Under the pieces are notes generated by a model. It saw nothing but the letters and a program-made list of their open reading frames with translations. It was not told the DNA's origin and did no database searches. 64,000 nucleotides of DNA. Source: Hyphomicrobiales bacterium. Its GTDB lineage: Bacteria > Pseudomonadota > Alphaproteobacteria > Rhizobiales > Rhizobiaceae. Of this stretch, positions 8,249 to 17,533 are shown one piece after another (positions within the stretch are counted from its first letter, which is position 1; every line of letters begins with the position of its first letter). Position numbers and translations under genes: made by a program. Location of the stretch: NCBI GenBank assembly GCA_900466005.1, contig UEGQ01000007.1, positions 62,001 to 126,000 of the forward strand. The letters are read 5' to 3'.

Positions 8249-8572
8249 ATGGCATCGTTTTTCTCGAACATCTTTTCGGCCTTCTCCGGCGCGTCCAAGG
8301 ACAAGGCTGCCCCGACGGCCACCGCCGAACCTCAGGCCCATGCCGGCTGCACCATTCATGCGGCGCCGATCCGTGAAGGAAGCCAGTATCGCCTGGCCGG
8401 CCGTATCGAAAAGGTGGTCGACGGGGAAACGCTGGAGCGCACCTTCATCCGGGCGGATGTCTTCACCTCCGCCGATGATGCTCTCGAATGCACCTTCCGT
8501 AAGGCGCGCCAGATCATCGATCAGAACGGAACGGCTCTCTTCGCAGACGGCGTCAAGTCGCGTCCGGTCTGA
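8249..8572 (+). CDS. HlyU family protein
   Basis: A 107-residue protein beginning MASFFSNIFSAFSGASKDKA, then a compact beta-rich domain: GSQYRLAGRIEKVVDG, ERTFIRADVFTSADDALECTFRKARQIIDQNG. This matches the HlyU family (PF10115), named after a Vibrio haemolysin regulator but in rhizobia a widespread small protein of unknown function. No helix-turn-helix of ArsR type is visible, so transcriptional activity should not be assumed. Stand-alone gene, divergent from the glycerophosphodiesterase. Confidence 0.82.
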   Translation: MASFFSNIFSAFSGASKDKAAPTATAEPQAHAGCTIHAAPIREGSQYRLAGRIEKVVDGETLERTFIRADVFTSADDALECTFRKARQIIDQNGTALFADGVKSRPV

Positions 8573-8813
8573 AGGCCGGCGCTCGATCCCTCGGTCTATT
8601 CCTGCTTTGATCGCGGCGGCGGTCTTGTCGCAAAACAGTCGAGGGATTTGGACGTTCTTCGCCTTTTGCGGCTTGCGCGGGGTCGCACTTCAATTCCAAG
8701 ACTACCCCGGAGTATAGCGACTCACGGCGCATTCGGCGTACCGGAGAGAGGGGCTACGTAGCGACCTCACGGTTCGACCGAAGGAATGTTGTCGGAGAAG
8801 AGGGGCAAAGGGG

Positions 8814-10079
8814 ATGAACCAGGGCACGAATCTTGCGCTCTTCATGGTCGAGGCGGTGTTGTACTTCACCCTGCTGACCACACTCCTTCACTTTCGCCAC
8901 CGCATCGGTCTCGGCGTCTTCCTGACTGCGCTCGGCGTCATGCATTTCGTCGAGACCTATCTGGCCGCCGTCTTCTACGTCGATCTCCCGATCGGCATCG
9001 TCTCGCCGGGCTCGTCGATCTTCTTCGCGGGCAAGCTGGTGATGATCCTGATGCTCTACATCAAGGAGGACGCTGCAACCGTTCGCCAGCCGATCTACGG
9101 CCTGTTCATCGGCAACGCCGTAACCCTGCTCATCGCCCAGTTCCTGCTGCTCCACCACACGGTATCGCTCACGCCGGGACAGACGGCGGACGTGGCTTTT
9201 CTCCGTGAAATGGGCCTGCTGATGCTCTGGGGAACGGCACTTCTCTATATCGATTCGCTTGCGATCATCCTGCTCTACGAGCGGATCGGTCGGCTGTTCC
9301 CCGGACCGACGATCACCAGGGTCGCCGCAAGCAGCGTGCTCGTGCTCACCTTCGATCAGGTCGGTTTCTACGGCCTGCTCGCCTATCTCTACGATGCGCC
9401 GGCGGCGGTGTTCTGGGGCGGCTGGAAAGCCAAGATGACGGCGGCGCTTCTCTATTCGGCGATGTTCGCGCTCTATCAGATGTTCTTTCGTGATCCCGGC
9501 ATGGTGCTCGCGCGCCGTCCGATCCGGGACATCTTCACCGACTTGACCTTTCGCGAGCGCTACGAGGACCTGCTGGCCCGGACCGGGCGCGATGTGCTCA
9601 CCGGCGCCTTCGACCGGGGGCGCATGGAGATCGAGGCGCCGCGGCTGCTGCGGGAATCGGCCGAACGCCGCAAGGCGCTCAGTGTTGCGATCGTCGACGT
9701 CGATCATTTCAAGGCGGTGAACGACCGTTTCGGCCATCTCCGCGGGGACAGCGTACTCCGCGAGGTGGCCGACGAACTGCATCGCGGCACCCGCACCGGC
9801 GACCTGCTGTTTCGCTACGGCGGGGAGGAATTCGTCATCGTCCTGCCGGAGGCCAATCACGCCGACGCCCTGCTGATCTCGGAGCGCATGCGACAGGAGA
9901 TCGCCGCGGGGATCCGAGACCATGGCGGCGAGCCTATTACCGTCAGCATCGGCGTCGCGACGGCACCGGAGGACGGCGCGAACTTCACCAGTCTGCTCGC
10001 CGCTGCCGACAACCGCCTCTACCGGGCGAAGAATGCCGGCCGCAACCGCACGGAAGGAAGGCCGGACAGCGGCATCTGA
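8814..10079 (+). CDS. Membrane-bound diguanylate cyclase
   Basis: A 421-residue protein making cyclic di-GMP from two GTP. The first 230 residues contain about seven hydrophobic segments (for example LFMVEAVLYFTLLTTLLHF and FFAGKLVMILMLYI), a membrane sensor region. The C-terminal GGDEF domain begins near RYEDLLARTGRDVLTGAFDRGRME and carries an active GGEEF signature at 336-340, with DVDHFKAVND upstream. An inhibitory RxxD site (RTGD, 327-330) lies exactly five residues before GGEEF, so product inhibition is expected. No EAL domain. Start ATG 8814 follows AGAGGGG. The PilZ gene nearby could be an effector for the same second messenger, but they are not in one operon. Confidence 0.93.
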   Translation: MNQGTNLALFMVEAVLYFTLLTTLLHFRHRIGLGVFLTALGVMHFVETYLAAVFYVDLPIGIVSPGSSIFFAGKLVMILMLYIKEDAATVRQPIYGLFIGNAVTLLIAQFLLLHHTVSLTPGQTADVAFLREMGLLMLWGTALLYIDSLAIILLYERIGRLFPGPTITRVAASSVLVLTFDQVGFYGLLAYLYDAPAAVFWGGWKAKMTAALLYSAMFALYQMFFRDPGMVLARRPIRDIFTDLTFRERYEDLLARTGRDVLTGAFDRGRMEIEAPRLLRESAERRKALSVAIVDVDHFKAVNDRFGHLRGDSVLREVADELHRGTRTGDLLFRYGGEEFVIVLPEANHADALLISERMRQEIAAGIRDHGGEPITVSIGVATAPEDGANFTSLLAAADNRLYRAKNAGRNRTEGRPDSGI

Positions 10080-10106
10080 GGCCGCCGCCGGTCTCGTGCC
10101 GGAGCT

Positions 10107-12092
10107 TCAGAGGATCAGCCGGAACCGTGCGAACCCTTCCTCTCCGTCGCCGGCATCCTCGATCTTCGCGCCCTTGATGTCCTTGGCGTATTGCCGACCC
10201 TTCGGTCCCGTCTCGAAGATCGCCGTGGCGCCCTGGTTCGGGGCGAAGGACCAGTTACCGTCGGCCGACGGATTGATCTGGCCTTGGTCGACGATGTAGC
10301 GGACGATGACGTCGCGGTTTGTGTCCGGAGCGACGAAGATCACCTTGTCGGCTGCGATTTCCGGGAACTTGCCGCCGCCGCCGGCACGATAGTTGTTGGT
10401 TGCCACCACGAACTTTCGGCCGGGATCGATCGGTTGTCCGCCGAAGTGCAGGTTGACGATGCGGTTGGCCTCCGGATTGATGACCTTGCCGTCGCCGTCG
10501 TATTTCGGCGGCTGCGAGAGGTCGATCTGGTAGGTGACGCCGTCGATGACGTCGAAATTGTAGGACGGGAACTGCGAATTGAGGAGCGGCGCATCCTTCG
10601 CGCCGGGTGTTACCTGGTTGAACATCCCGGCCGACATTTCGAGCCAGTTCTTGACCTGCTCGCCGGTCACCAGCACCGCCTGCACCGTGTTCGGATAGAG
10701 ATAGAGGTCGGCGACGTTCTTGATCGCGATGTCGCCGGCGGCGACGTCGGTATAGTAGTCCGGACCGCCGCGACCGCCGGCCTTGAAGGGCGCCGCGGCT
10801 GAAAGGATCGGATAGTCCTTGTATTCGGAGTCCTTCAGCATTTCGCGGATGTACCAGGTCTGCGCATTCGAGACGATCTGCACCGAAGGGTCGTCTGCGA
10901 CGAGCGCGAAGTAGGAGTAGAGCGGCGCCGAGGTCTTGCCGACCGGCGTGCGGACATATTGCAGCGTGGCCTCATGCTCGGCACTGACGGAGGCGACGAT
11001 CTCCGGTTTGTCGGACACGTCCGCGATGATCTTCCGGCTGTCGTCGCGATGGTAGATCGGTCGCGCCTCGCATGTGAAGTCGACGATCTTCCAGCTCGCG
11101 CCGTCCTTCTCCAGCAGGAGGTCGATGAGCCCCAGATGCGAGCCCCAGAAGCCTCCCATCACCGCCGGCTTGCCGAGCAGCGTACCCTTGACCGGGTCGG
11201 CGCCGGGAACGTCGTCCCAGGTCTTTGGGCCGGGGAAGACGAGGTGCTGGTGGCCGGTGAAGACCGCGTCGATACCGGCGACGCCGGCGAGATAGAGCGA
11301 GGCGTTCTCCATGCGCTCGCTCTGTCCGTGCCCGTCGATGCCGGAATGGGAAAGTGCGACGATGAGGTCGGCGCCTTCCTCCTTCATTACCGGAATCCAG
11401 GCGCGCGCCGCCTCGACGATGTCTCGGGTCTGGGCGCGGCCTTCGAGGTTCTTGGCGTCCCACACCATGATCTGCGGCGGGACGAAGCCGATGAAGCCGA
11501 TGCGGATCGGGTTCTCGTTGCCGGCGCCGTCTCTGATCTTCCGGTCGAGAATGGTGTACGGCTTGAAGTGGAGGTCGTCCTTCGTCGGATCCTCGGCCAG
11601 CATGCCCTTCGTGAGGTTCGCGCAGACGATCGGAAAGTTCGCGCCGCCCAGCGTGTTGAACATGAAGTCGAGGCCGTAGTTGAACTCGTGGTTGCCGAGC
11701 GTACCGCAGTCGTAGCCGAGCACGTTCATCGCCTTGATGATCGGATGCAGGTCCCCGGCCTTCATGCCCTTTTCATAGGCCATGTAATCGCCCATCGGAT
11801 TGCCCTGCAGCAGGTCGCCATTGTCGATCAGCATCGAGTTCCCCGCCTCGGCGCGGATGGAATCGATGATCGAGGCCGTGCGGGCAAGCCCCATCGTGTC
11901 GTTCGGCTTGTCGGCATAGTAGTCGTAGGGCATCACGTTGACGTGGATGTCCGTCGTTTCCATCAGCCGCAGGTGCGCCTGGTTACCGTTCGCCCGGGCC
12001 GCGAAGGGATGGAGCACGATGAGGGCTGTGGTCGCTGCGAAACCTCCGAGGAGGCTGCGTCGGGAAATGGGATGCAGATCAGACAGGGACAT
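10107..12092 (-). CDS. cpdB: 2',3'-cyclic-nucleotide 2'-phosphodiesterase / 3'-nucleotidase
   Basis: A 661-residue periplasmic enzyme that converts 2',3'-cyclic nucleotides and 3'-nucleotides to nucleosides, salvaging RNA breakdown products. The start at ATG 12092 follows a GGAGGAAG site and gives a twin-arginine signal, ISRRSLLGGFAATTALIVLHPFAARA, so export is probably by the Tat system encoded at 44.5-46.2 kb. The metallophosphoesterase part has TTDIHVNVM (Asp/His), LIDNGDLLQGNP, GTLGNHEFNYG and HSGIDGHG; the C-terminal 5'-nucleotidase domain runs from about residue 390, with YTDVAAGDIAIKNVADLYLYPN and ATNNYRAGGGG. Length fits CpdB (about 650). Convergent with the cyclase gene. Confidence 0.92.
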   Translation of the reverse strand: MSLSDLHPISRRSLLGGFAATTALIVLHPFAARANGNQAHLRLMETTDIHVNVMPYDYYADKPNDTMGLARTASIIDSIRAEAGNSMLIDNGDLLQGNPMGDYMAYEKGMKAGDLHPIIKAMNVLGYDCGTLGNHEFNYGLDFMFNTLGGANFPIVCANLTKGMLAEDPTKDDLHFKPYTILDRKIRDGAGNENPIRIGFIGFVPPQIMVWDAKNLEGRAQTRDIVEAARAWIPVMKEEGADLIVALSHSGIDGHGQSERMENASLYLAGVAGIDAVFTGHQHLVFPGPKTWDDVPGADPVKGTLLGKPAVMGGFWGSHLGLIDLLLEKDGASWKIVDFTCEARPIYHRDDSRKIIADVSDKPEIVASVSAEHEATLQYVRTPVGKTSAPLYSYFALVADDPSVQIVSNAQTWYIREMLKDSEYKDYPILSAAAPFKAGGRGGPDYYTDVAAGDIAIKNVADLYLYPNTVQAVLVTGEQVKNWLEMSAGMFNQVTPGAKDAPLLNSQFPSYNFDVIDGVTYQIDLSQPPKYDGDGKVINPEANRIVNLHFGGQPIDPGRKFVVATNNYRAGGGGKFPEIAADKVIFVAPDTNRDVIVRYIVDQGQINPSADGNWSFAPNQGATAIFETGPKGRQYAKDIKGAKIEDAGDGEEGFARFRLIL

Positions 12093-12323
12093 GTGGGGTC
12101 TTCCTCCGGTGGCTGCCCTTGCGACGGGCAAGACTAGAGCCGTTTGGGCACAAGTGCATCTGGAAAATGACAGGCGTGTGTCGGTTGTACCCCTGGCTTG
12201 TGGGCAGCTGCGGACATCACCTTTCGCCGACGCACAAACGGCGCAGCATACGGACGCCATCGCGCCGAATCCGCCGGGCGTGTTTCTTCGCTGGCGCCAT
12301 GCGCAATGTCATGGACGTGCCGT

Positions 12324-12662
12324 TCAGCGGGTGAGGACGGGTCTGACTTCCTTGTGGAAGTGCCGGAAATAGGCGGACATCTGGGCAAGCGTATTGCTCG
12401 TGCGCAGAACCTCGACCCCGAGACGGCTTGCCCTGCGCCAGCGCACGGTCGCCTCGATCAAACCGAGATGGTCGTTCTGGATCTGCACGATGCTGCCTGC
12501 GGCGGCATGAAGCGGCGTGGCGAGTTCGAGCGCAAGCCCGGTACGGGAAACGTCGACCATCCGTGCTGCAGCCTCCTGCTGCAGATACCTGATCTTGCTG
12601 TCCACTCTGCAGCGCTGGCGCGGTGAACGGCGCGTTTCCATGTTCAGGTTGGACTTCTTCAT
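12324..12662 (-). CDS. PilZ-domain protein
   Basis: A 112-residue single-domain PilZ protein, a likely cyclic di-GMP receptor. The c-di-GMP-binding RxxxR region appears as RRSPRQRCRV near the N terminus, and the second motif, D/NxSxxG, as DVSRTGLAL about 25 residues later. ATG 12662 (MKKSNLNMETRR) is chosen because CGGAGGAACC precedes it; a longer frame to 12695 exists. With the diguanylate cyclase 2.2 kb away, this suggests local c-di-GMP signalling genes, though output (motility, polysaccharide) is not indicated. Confidence 0.85.
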   Translation of the reverse strand: MKKSNLNMETRRSPRQRCRVDSKIRYLQQEAAARMVDVSRTGLALELATPLHAAAGSIVQIQNDHLGLIEATVRWRRASRLGVEVLRTSNTLAQMSAYFRHFHKEVRPVLTR

Positions 12663-12755
12663 GGTTCCTCCGGGATCATTGCCTTCGACACGCAACCTTA
12701 GGAGGAGTTCTTTGCCGGTCGTTGAATTCGGTCGCTAAAATTGTCGCTAAGTATG

Positions 12756-13217
12756 TCAAAGACCGACATTCGGCCGGTCGATGATCTCGCGGAGCGCAAA
12801 GCTGGAGTTGATCTTGACCACATGCGGCAGGGCCGACAGCCAGTCGCGATGGATGCGCTCGTAGTCCTCGAGGTCCTTGGCCGCGACGCGAAGAATATAG
12901 TCGTACTCTCCCGACATCAGATAACAGACGAGGACGTTCGGGCACCGCTTCACCGCAGCCTCGAAATCGGAAAGCGTTTTTGCGAACTGACCCGAAAGTG
13001 AGATGTGCACGATTGCGATCATCTTGTATTCGAGTACCTTGTTCGACAGCCGCGCGTGATAGCCGCTGATCACACCCGAGCGTTCGAGGATGTCGTGACG
13101 CCGCGAACAGGCGGAGGCGCTCAGCCCGACCTTTTCTGCGAGCTCGGCATTGGTCATGCGACCGTTTTGCTGAAGCGCTTTCAAAATCGCAAGATCAATC
13201 GCGTCCAGTTCAAGCAT
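12756..13217 (-). CDS. Lrp/AsnC family regulator of alanine dehydrogenase
   Basis: A 153-residue Lrp/AsnC regulator. The N-terminal helix-turn-helix is NGRMTNAELAEKVGLSASACSRRHDILERSGVISGY, followed by the RAM effector domain with YYDYILR-like core (GEYDYILRVAAKDLEDYERIHRD). It is divergently transcribed from ald, the standard arrangement of AldR, which activates alanine dehydrogenase in response to alanine; role inferred from that context. Start set at ATG 13217 with AAGGA eight bases upstream; an earlier ATG at 13244 has no ribosome site. Confidence 0.88.
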   Translation of the reverse strand: MLELDAIDLAILKALQQNGRMTNAELAEKVGLSASACSRRHDILERSGVISGYHARLSNKVLEYKMIAIVHISLSGQFAKTLSDFEAAVKRCPNVLVCYLMSGEYDYILRVAAKDLEDYERIHRDWLSALPHVVKINSSFALREIIDRPNVGL

Positions 13218-13246
13218 TCGAATATCCTTCGATAAATCTGCCATTA

Positions 13247-13262
13247 TGTGCAATAATGCGCG
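13247..13262. promoter_or_regulatory. Candidate AldR operator half-palindrome
   Basis: TGTGCAATAATGCGCG is an imperfect palindrome (GTGCA - ATAA - TGCGC) in the 156-base gap between the divergent Lrp-type regulator and ald genes. Lrp-family proteins bind such 15-16 base AT-centred palindromes. Assignment rests on position and symmetry only. Confidence 0.4.
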
Positions 13263-13373
13263 AAATTAATGCTGGCCAAAGTCGAAATTTGCAAGGACAT
13301 TTTGCGTCTTCGGTGTTTCAAATTTGGGGTCAAAATCACCCGAGGCGAAAACGCCGGCAAGAGAGGAACGAAA

Positions 13374-14492
13374 ATGCTCGTAGGCTGCCCCAAGGAAATC
13401 AAGAATCACGAGTACCGGGTCGGCCTGACCCCCGGTGCCGTTCGTGAATACGTGGCGCACGGCCACAAGGTGCTGATCGAGACAGGCGCCGGCGGCGGCA
13501 TCGGCGCCGACGACAGCGCCTATATCGCGGCGGGTGCCGAGATTGTCGGCTCGGCCAAGGACGTTTTCACCCGTGCCGACATGGTGGTGAAGGTCAAGGA
13601 ACCGCAGCCGTCGGAATGGACGCAGCTGCGTGAAGGCCAGATCCTCTATACCTATCTCCACCTCGCTCCCGATCCGGAACAGACGAAGGGCCTGCTCGAC
13701 TCCGGTGTAACGGCCGTCGCCTACGAAACCGTGACCGACGAGCGCGGCGGCCTGCCGCTGCTCGCTCCGATGTCTGAAGTTGCCGGTCGTCTGGCGATCC
13801 AGGCGGGCGCCACCGCGCTGCAGAAGGCGAACGGCGGCCGCGGCGTGTTGCTCGGCGGCGTTCCGGGCGTGCTTCCGGGCAAGGTCACCGTCATCGGCGG
13901 CGGCGTCGTCGGTCTGCATTCGGCACGCATGGCGGTCGGCCTCGGTGCCGAAGTCACCATCATCGACCGCTCGCTGCCGCGCCTGCGCCAGCTCGACGAC
14001 ATCTTCGCCGGCCGCGTGCGCACGCTCTATTCGACGATCGACAGCCTCGAACAGGCCGTCTTCGCTGCCGACCTGGTGATCGGTGCCGTGCTGATCCCGG
14101 GCGCCGCCGCGCCGAAGCTCGTCACCCGCGAAATGCTCTCGGGCATGAAGAAGGGTGCCGTCATCGTCGACGTCGCCATCGACCAGGGCGGCTGCTTCGA
14201 GACCTCGCATGCGACGACGCATTCGCATCCGACCTACGAAGTCGACGGCGTCGTACATTACTGCGTCGCCAACATGCCCGGCGCCGTGCCGGTCACGTCG
14301 ACCGAGGCGCTGAACAACGCCACGCTCATGCACGGCCTGGCGCTCGCCGACCGCGGCCTGCGTGCTCTGGCCGAAGACCGGCACCTGCGCAACGGCCTCA
14401 ACGTACATCGCGGCCGCATCACCAACCGGCCGGTCGCGGATGCGCTCGGCTACGAGATGCACGCGCCGGAGATGGTGCTGAACGTCGCGTAA
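13374..14492 (+). CDS. ald: Alanine dehydrogenase
   Basis: A 372-residue NAD-dependent enzyme that interconverts L-alanine with pyruvate plus ammonia, allowing growth on alanine and, in rhizobia, alanine release. Known active-site residues fall at the expected places: Arg15 in [10 protein letters not shown], Lys75 in VKVKEPQ and His96 in YLHLAPD. The Rossmann loop is [15 protein letters not shown]. Start ATG 13374 follows GAGAGGA; length equals characterised Ald proteins (about 371). Divergent from its Lrp-type regulator and followed by a hairpin terminator, so a single-gene transcript controlled by alanine is likely. Confidence 0.96.
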   Translation: MLVGCPKEIKNHEYRVGLTPGAVREYVAHGHKVLIETGAGGGIGADDSAYIAAGAEIVGSAKDVFTRADMVVKVKEPQPSEWTQLREGQILYTYLHLAPDPEQTKGLLDSGVTAVAYETVTDERGGLPLLAPMSEVAGRLAIQAGATALQKANGGRGVLLGGVPGVLPGKVTVIGGGVVGLHSARMAVGLGAEVTIIDRSLPRLRQLDDIFAGRVRTLYSTIDSLEQAVFAADLVIGAVLIPGAAAPKLVTREMLSGMKKGAVIVDVAIDQGGCFETSHATTHSHPTYEVDGVVHYCVANMPGAVPVTSTEALNNATLMHGLALADRGLRALAEDRHLRNGLNVHRGRITNRPVADALGYEMHAPEMVLNVA

Positions 14493-14560
14493 CGTAAGCC
14501 GGCGCTTTGGCGACCGACATTCCGTAACGTAAGAATGGCAGGATGATCCTGCAGGCTTCA

Positions 14561-14585
14561 CGACCGGCCAGTCTCTGGCCGGTCG
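14561..14585 (+). terminator. Hairpin terminator after ald
   Basis: CGACCGGCCAG and CTGGCCGGTCG form an 11-bp perfect stem around a TCT loop, 70 bases after the ald stop; the following TTCGCATTTTCGC is only weakly T-rich. Confidence 0.6.
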
Positions 14586-14598
14586 TTCGCATTTTCGC

Positions 14599-15069
14599 TC
14601 ACGCCCGGTCGATACGGCACTGGTAGCAGTTGTTGGTGGACGACCGGACATGCACGTAGGCAATATCGTCCCGTTCGAGAAGCTCGGCGGCATACTGCCT
14701 GATCTCCTCGCGCGGCACGACGGCGCCGGAACCGTAGACGATCCGGTCGTTGTCGCCGTAGCCGCGCAGGATGTAGCTCGGGTGCCGCAGTGTCGGCGGC
14801 AGCGCGTCGCCGCCGTTGTAACGCTCGCACGCCTCGGCATGCAGGAAGATCGGTCCGGTCTCCGCATAGGGCTGGAGTTCGGGGAAGGGGCGGTGTGCCA
14901 GCGTGAGATAAGGCTCACCGGCGCCGACCAAGCGCAGGCAGTGACGGCAGGGAACGCCGTCGCCGTCGGAAACGCGTTGCTCCGGGGCGAGGCCATAGGC
15001 GTCGGCTTCTCCCTCGCGGTAGGAGGCCGCGGTGGAAGACGGTAAGGCGGAAAATTGGATCACGGACAT
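14599..15069 (-). CDS. DUF1203 family protein
   Basis: A 156-residue protein starting at ATG 15069 (MSVIQFSALPSS) behind AAGGAGACACC. It carries the DUF1203 pattern: VPCRHCLRLVGAGEPYLTLAHRPF, PIFLHAEACERY and STNNCYQCRID at the C terminus. The CxxC and CxxxC-like cysteine/histidine pairs (VPCRHC, NNCYQC) suggest a small metal-binding domain, but no activity is known for the family. Stands alone between ald and a divergent exported protein gene. Longer upstream frame is rejected because it covers a clear ribosome site. Confidence 0.82.
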   Translation of the reverse strand: MSVIQFSALPSSTAASYREGEADAYGLAPEQRVSDGDGVPCRHCLRLVGAGEPYLTLAHRPFPELQPYAETGPIFLHAEACERYNGGDALPPTLRHPSYILRGYGDNDRIVYGSGAVVPREEIRQYAAELLERDDIAYVHVRSSTNNCYQCRIDRA

Positions 15070-15235
15070 GGTGTCTCCTTTCGATGGCACCATTTTCCCG
15101 CGCTGCGGTCTGCCGACCACCCGTTTCCTGCCGACTTGTGAAAAATTCAGCCCAAATTTGGCTATTTCTGCAGATTGCCGCCGCGTGCCCGGATGCACTA
15201 TGCAATGACGTCGGGCTGTAGAATTCGGGGGAATT

Positions 15236-16066
15236 ATGCGCAGAAAACTTATGTGTGCGGCGCTCGCCTGTGTCGCGTTCGCGGTACCGCATGCCGCGCG
15301 GGCGGAGGAGGTGCTCGATCTCGGGAAGCTCAACGAGGAGCAGATGACCGAGGCGGTCAATTTCGTCACCGGCAACGCGATCTTCGTCCTCTTCCACGAA
15401 GCGGGCCACATGCTGGTCTCGGAGCTCGGCCTGCCGGTGCTCGGCCGCGAGGAGGATGCCGTGGACGCGCTGTCCTCCATCCTGCTTCTCGAAGCCCACG
15501 ACGAGACGCTCGACCAGGCGATCACGGATTCGGCCGACGGCTGGTTCCTCGCAAGCGACAAGAGCGCGGAGAACGGCGACGAGCTCGCCTTCTGGGACAG
15601 CCACGGGCTCGACGAACAGCGCGCCTACCAGATGGTTTGCATGATGGTCGGCAACGACGCCGAAGGCTTCAAGCAATTTGCCGACTCGATCGATTTCCCG
15701 CAGGAGCGTCGTGAGGAGTGCACTGTCGAATACGCCCAGACGGCACAGAGCTGGATGACCCTCCTTGCACCCTACAACAGGACCGACGGCAAGAAAGCCG
15801 ACATGAAGGTGACCTATGAAAAGGTGGCCGACGAGGAGCTTGCGGCCTATGCCTCGATCATCCAGTCGGCGGGGTTGCTCGAAGTAGTACGGGACGTGTT
15901 CGCCGAGAGCTACAACCTGAAGGACGGAATCCGCGTCACGGCCAAGGCCTGCGGCCAGCCGAATGCATTCTGGCATCCGGGCGAACGCGAACTCACCTAC
16001 TGCTACGAACTCGCGCAGATGCACATGACACTGATTGCCGATTATCTGCTCAACAAGGCGGAGTGA
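15236..16066 (+). CDS. DUF4344 putative exported metallopeptidase
   Basis: A 276-residue secreted protein. Signal peptide MRRKLMCAALACVAFAVPHAARA, then a domain with FVLFHEAGHMLVSELGLPVLGREEDAVD: an HEAGH zinc site (near residue 52) followed by a REEDAVD stretch that could supply the third ligand. This is the DUF4344 family, predicted metallopeptidases of the periplasm. Length is typical (about 270). Several cysteines in the second half (CMMVG, REECTVEY, KACGQ, YCYEL) could form disulfides. Substrate unknown. Start at ATG 15236 behind GGGGG. Confidence 0.82.
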   Translation: MRRKLMCAALACVAFAVPHAARAEEVLDLGKLNEEQMTEAVNFVTGNAIFVLFHEAGHMLVSELGLPVLGREEDAVDALSSILLLEAHDETLDQAITDSADGWFLASDKSAENGDELAFWDSHGLDEQRAYQMVCMMVGNDAEGFKQFADSIDFPQERREECTVEYAQTAQSWMTLLAPYNRTDGKKADMKVTYEKVADEELAAYASIIQSAGLLEVVRDVFAESYNLKDGIRVTAKACGQPNAFWHPGERELTYCYELAQMHMTLIADYLLNKAE

Positions 16067-16081
16067 GGATGCCGCGCAGCC

Positions 16082-17515
16082 TCACGGAGAGGCCGCGTCC
16101 CGGCGGATCATCTGCAGCAGTTCTTCCTCGGTGAGCGGCTCCACGAGCGCGTCGAATGTCTCGACCGGCGAAAAGCCGAAGCGTTGGTAGAGCTGCAGCG
16201 CGCGCGGATGGTCGAGCGTGTTCGTTGTGACCGTCACCTTCTTCGGATCGTTCTGCCAGGCGAGATAGAGCGCCTGCAGTAGGAACCACTTGCCGAGGCC
16301 CATGCCGAGCACGTGCTCCATCAGCCCGAAATAGGACAGCTCGACGACGTCGTCGTTCTTTTGCGCCAGCTCGAAGAAGCCGGCCGGGGCCCCGTTGACG
16401 TAGAGAACGTTGATGCTGACCTTCGGGTCGTGGACGATCGCGCGCAGTTCGGCGTCGTTCATCCTCAGGCGGGCGTGCCAATGCCAGCGTCCACCGACCT
16501 GGCGCTGCAGGAAGCGGTAGAAGGGCAGCGGAATCTCGACCGCCCGCATGATCGCGGTCTGGATGTTGACAGGGACTGGCAGGCTCGTCTTCGGCGGCGC
16601 GGTCATCTCGAGCCGTGTGACATGCGCGCGAAGCGGACCATGCGTTCTCGGTGCGACCGGTCCGGCGGGCCCGGTGGTGACCGGGGTTTCGGCGCGGCCG
16701 CCCCATTCGGACCAGGAACCGTCATAGAGCGTGTTGTCGCGATGGCCGAGCGACTCGAGCGCGAGCGTGATCACGGCCGCCGTCACGCCGGAGCCGCAGC
16801 TGGTGACGACCGGCTTCGTAAGGTCGATGCCGGCATCGGTGAAGATCGAACGCAACTTGGCGAGGTCCTTCAGGTGCCCGCCCTCGGAGAGCGAAAGCGC
16901 CGGCACACTGCGGGCGCCGGGCATATGACCGGAACGCATGCCCTCGCGCGGCTCCGGCTCATCCCCGGTGAAGCGGCCGGCCGGTCGGGCATCGGCAATC
17001 TGCCGTGAGCCGCTGTCGGTGATCGCCTGCATTTCCTCGAACGAGGTCAGGCGTTCGCGCTGGAAACTGGTGACGAAGTTGGCCGGCGCCGGCTCGGGCA
17101 GGTCCGTTTCGAGCGGGCGGCCTTCCGCCTTCCAGCCGTCGAGTCCGCCGTCGAGCACATAGACGTTGCGGGCCCCCATGACGCGGAACATCCACCAGAC
17201 GCGCGGTGCGGAGAAGATGCCAGGGCCGTCGTAGACGACAATGGTGTCGGTCGCCGAAATGCCGAGCTTTCCGACCTCTTCGGCAAAGAGTTCCGGCGAA
17301 GGAAGGGAATGCGGCAATCCGGTCGTCTGGTCGGCGATCACGTCCTGATCGAAGAAGACGGCACCGGGAATGTGCCCGGCGGCATATTCGGCCGCGCCGT
17401 TGCGGCCCTGTGCGGGCAGGTACCAGGACGCGTCGACAATCCTGAATTCGGGCGCGCCGAGTTGCTTCTCCACCCAATCGGCGGACACGACGAAGCGACT
17501 TTTCTCCGCAGGCAT
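16082..17515 (-). CDS. sseA: 3-mercaptopyruvate sulfurtransferase fused to a GNAT acetyltransferase
   Basis: A 477-residue uninterrupted frame. Residues 1-283 are two rhodanese domains (SADWVEKQLG..., GAVFFDQDVI, YDGPGIFSAPRVWWMF) with the catalytic loop CGSGVTA at Cys240, the loop type of 3-mercaptopyruvate sulfurtransferase. A Pro/Ala/Arg-rich linker (281-303) leads to a GNAT domain (304-477) with LNVLYVNGAPAGFFEL-like core, LGMGLGKWFLLQALY as acetyl-CoA loop and TNTLDHPRALQLYQRFGF. Met304 at 16606 could be an old independent start but has no good ribosome site. These halves are separate genes in most relatives I know of. Last gene of a cysK-alaX-sseA run with an 18-base gap. Confidence 0.88.
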   Translation of the reverse strand: MPAEKSRFVVSADWVEKQLGAPEFRIVDASWYLPAQGRNGAAEYAAGHIPGAVFFDQDVIADQTTGLPHSLPSPELFAEEVGKLGISATDTIVVYDGPGIFSAPRVWWMFRVMGARNVYVLDGGLDGWKAEGRPLETDLPEPAPANFVTSFQRERLTSFEEMQAITDSGSRQIADARPAGRFTGDEPEPREGMRSGHMPGARSVPALSLSEGGHLKDLAKLRSIFTDAGIDLTKPVVTSCGSGVTAAVITLALESLGHRDNTLYDGSWSEWGGRAETPVTTGPAGPVAPRTHGPLRAHVTRLEMTAPPKTSLPVPVNIQTAIMRAVEIPLPFYRFLQRQVGGRWHWHARLRMNDAELRAIVHDPKVSINVLYVNGAPAGFFELAQKNDDVVELSYFGLMEHVLGMGLGKWFLLQALYLAWQNDPKKVTVTTNTLDHPRALQLYQRFGFSPVETFDALVEPLTEEELLQMIRRDAASP

Positions 17516-17533
17516 GGTTTTCTCCCGTTGCCG

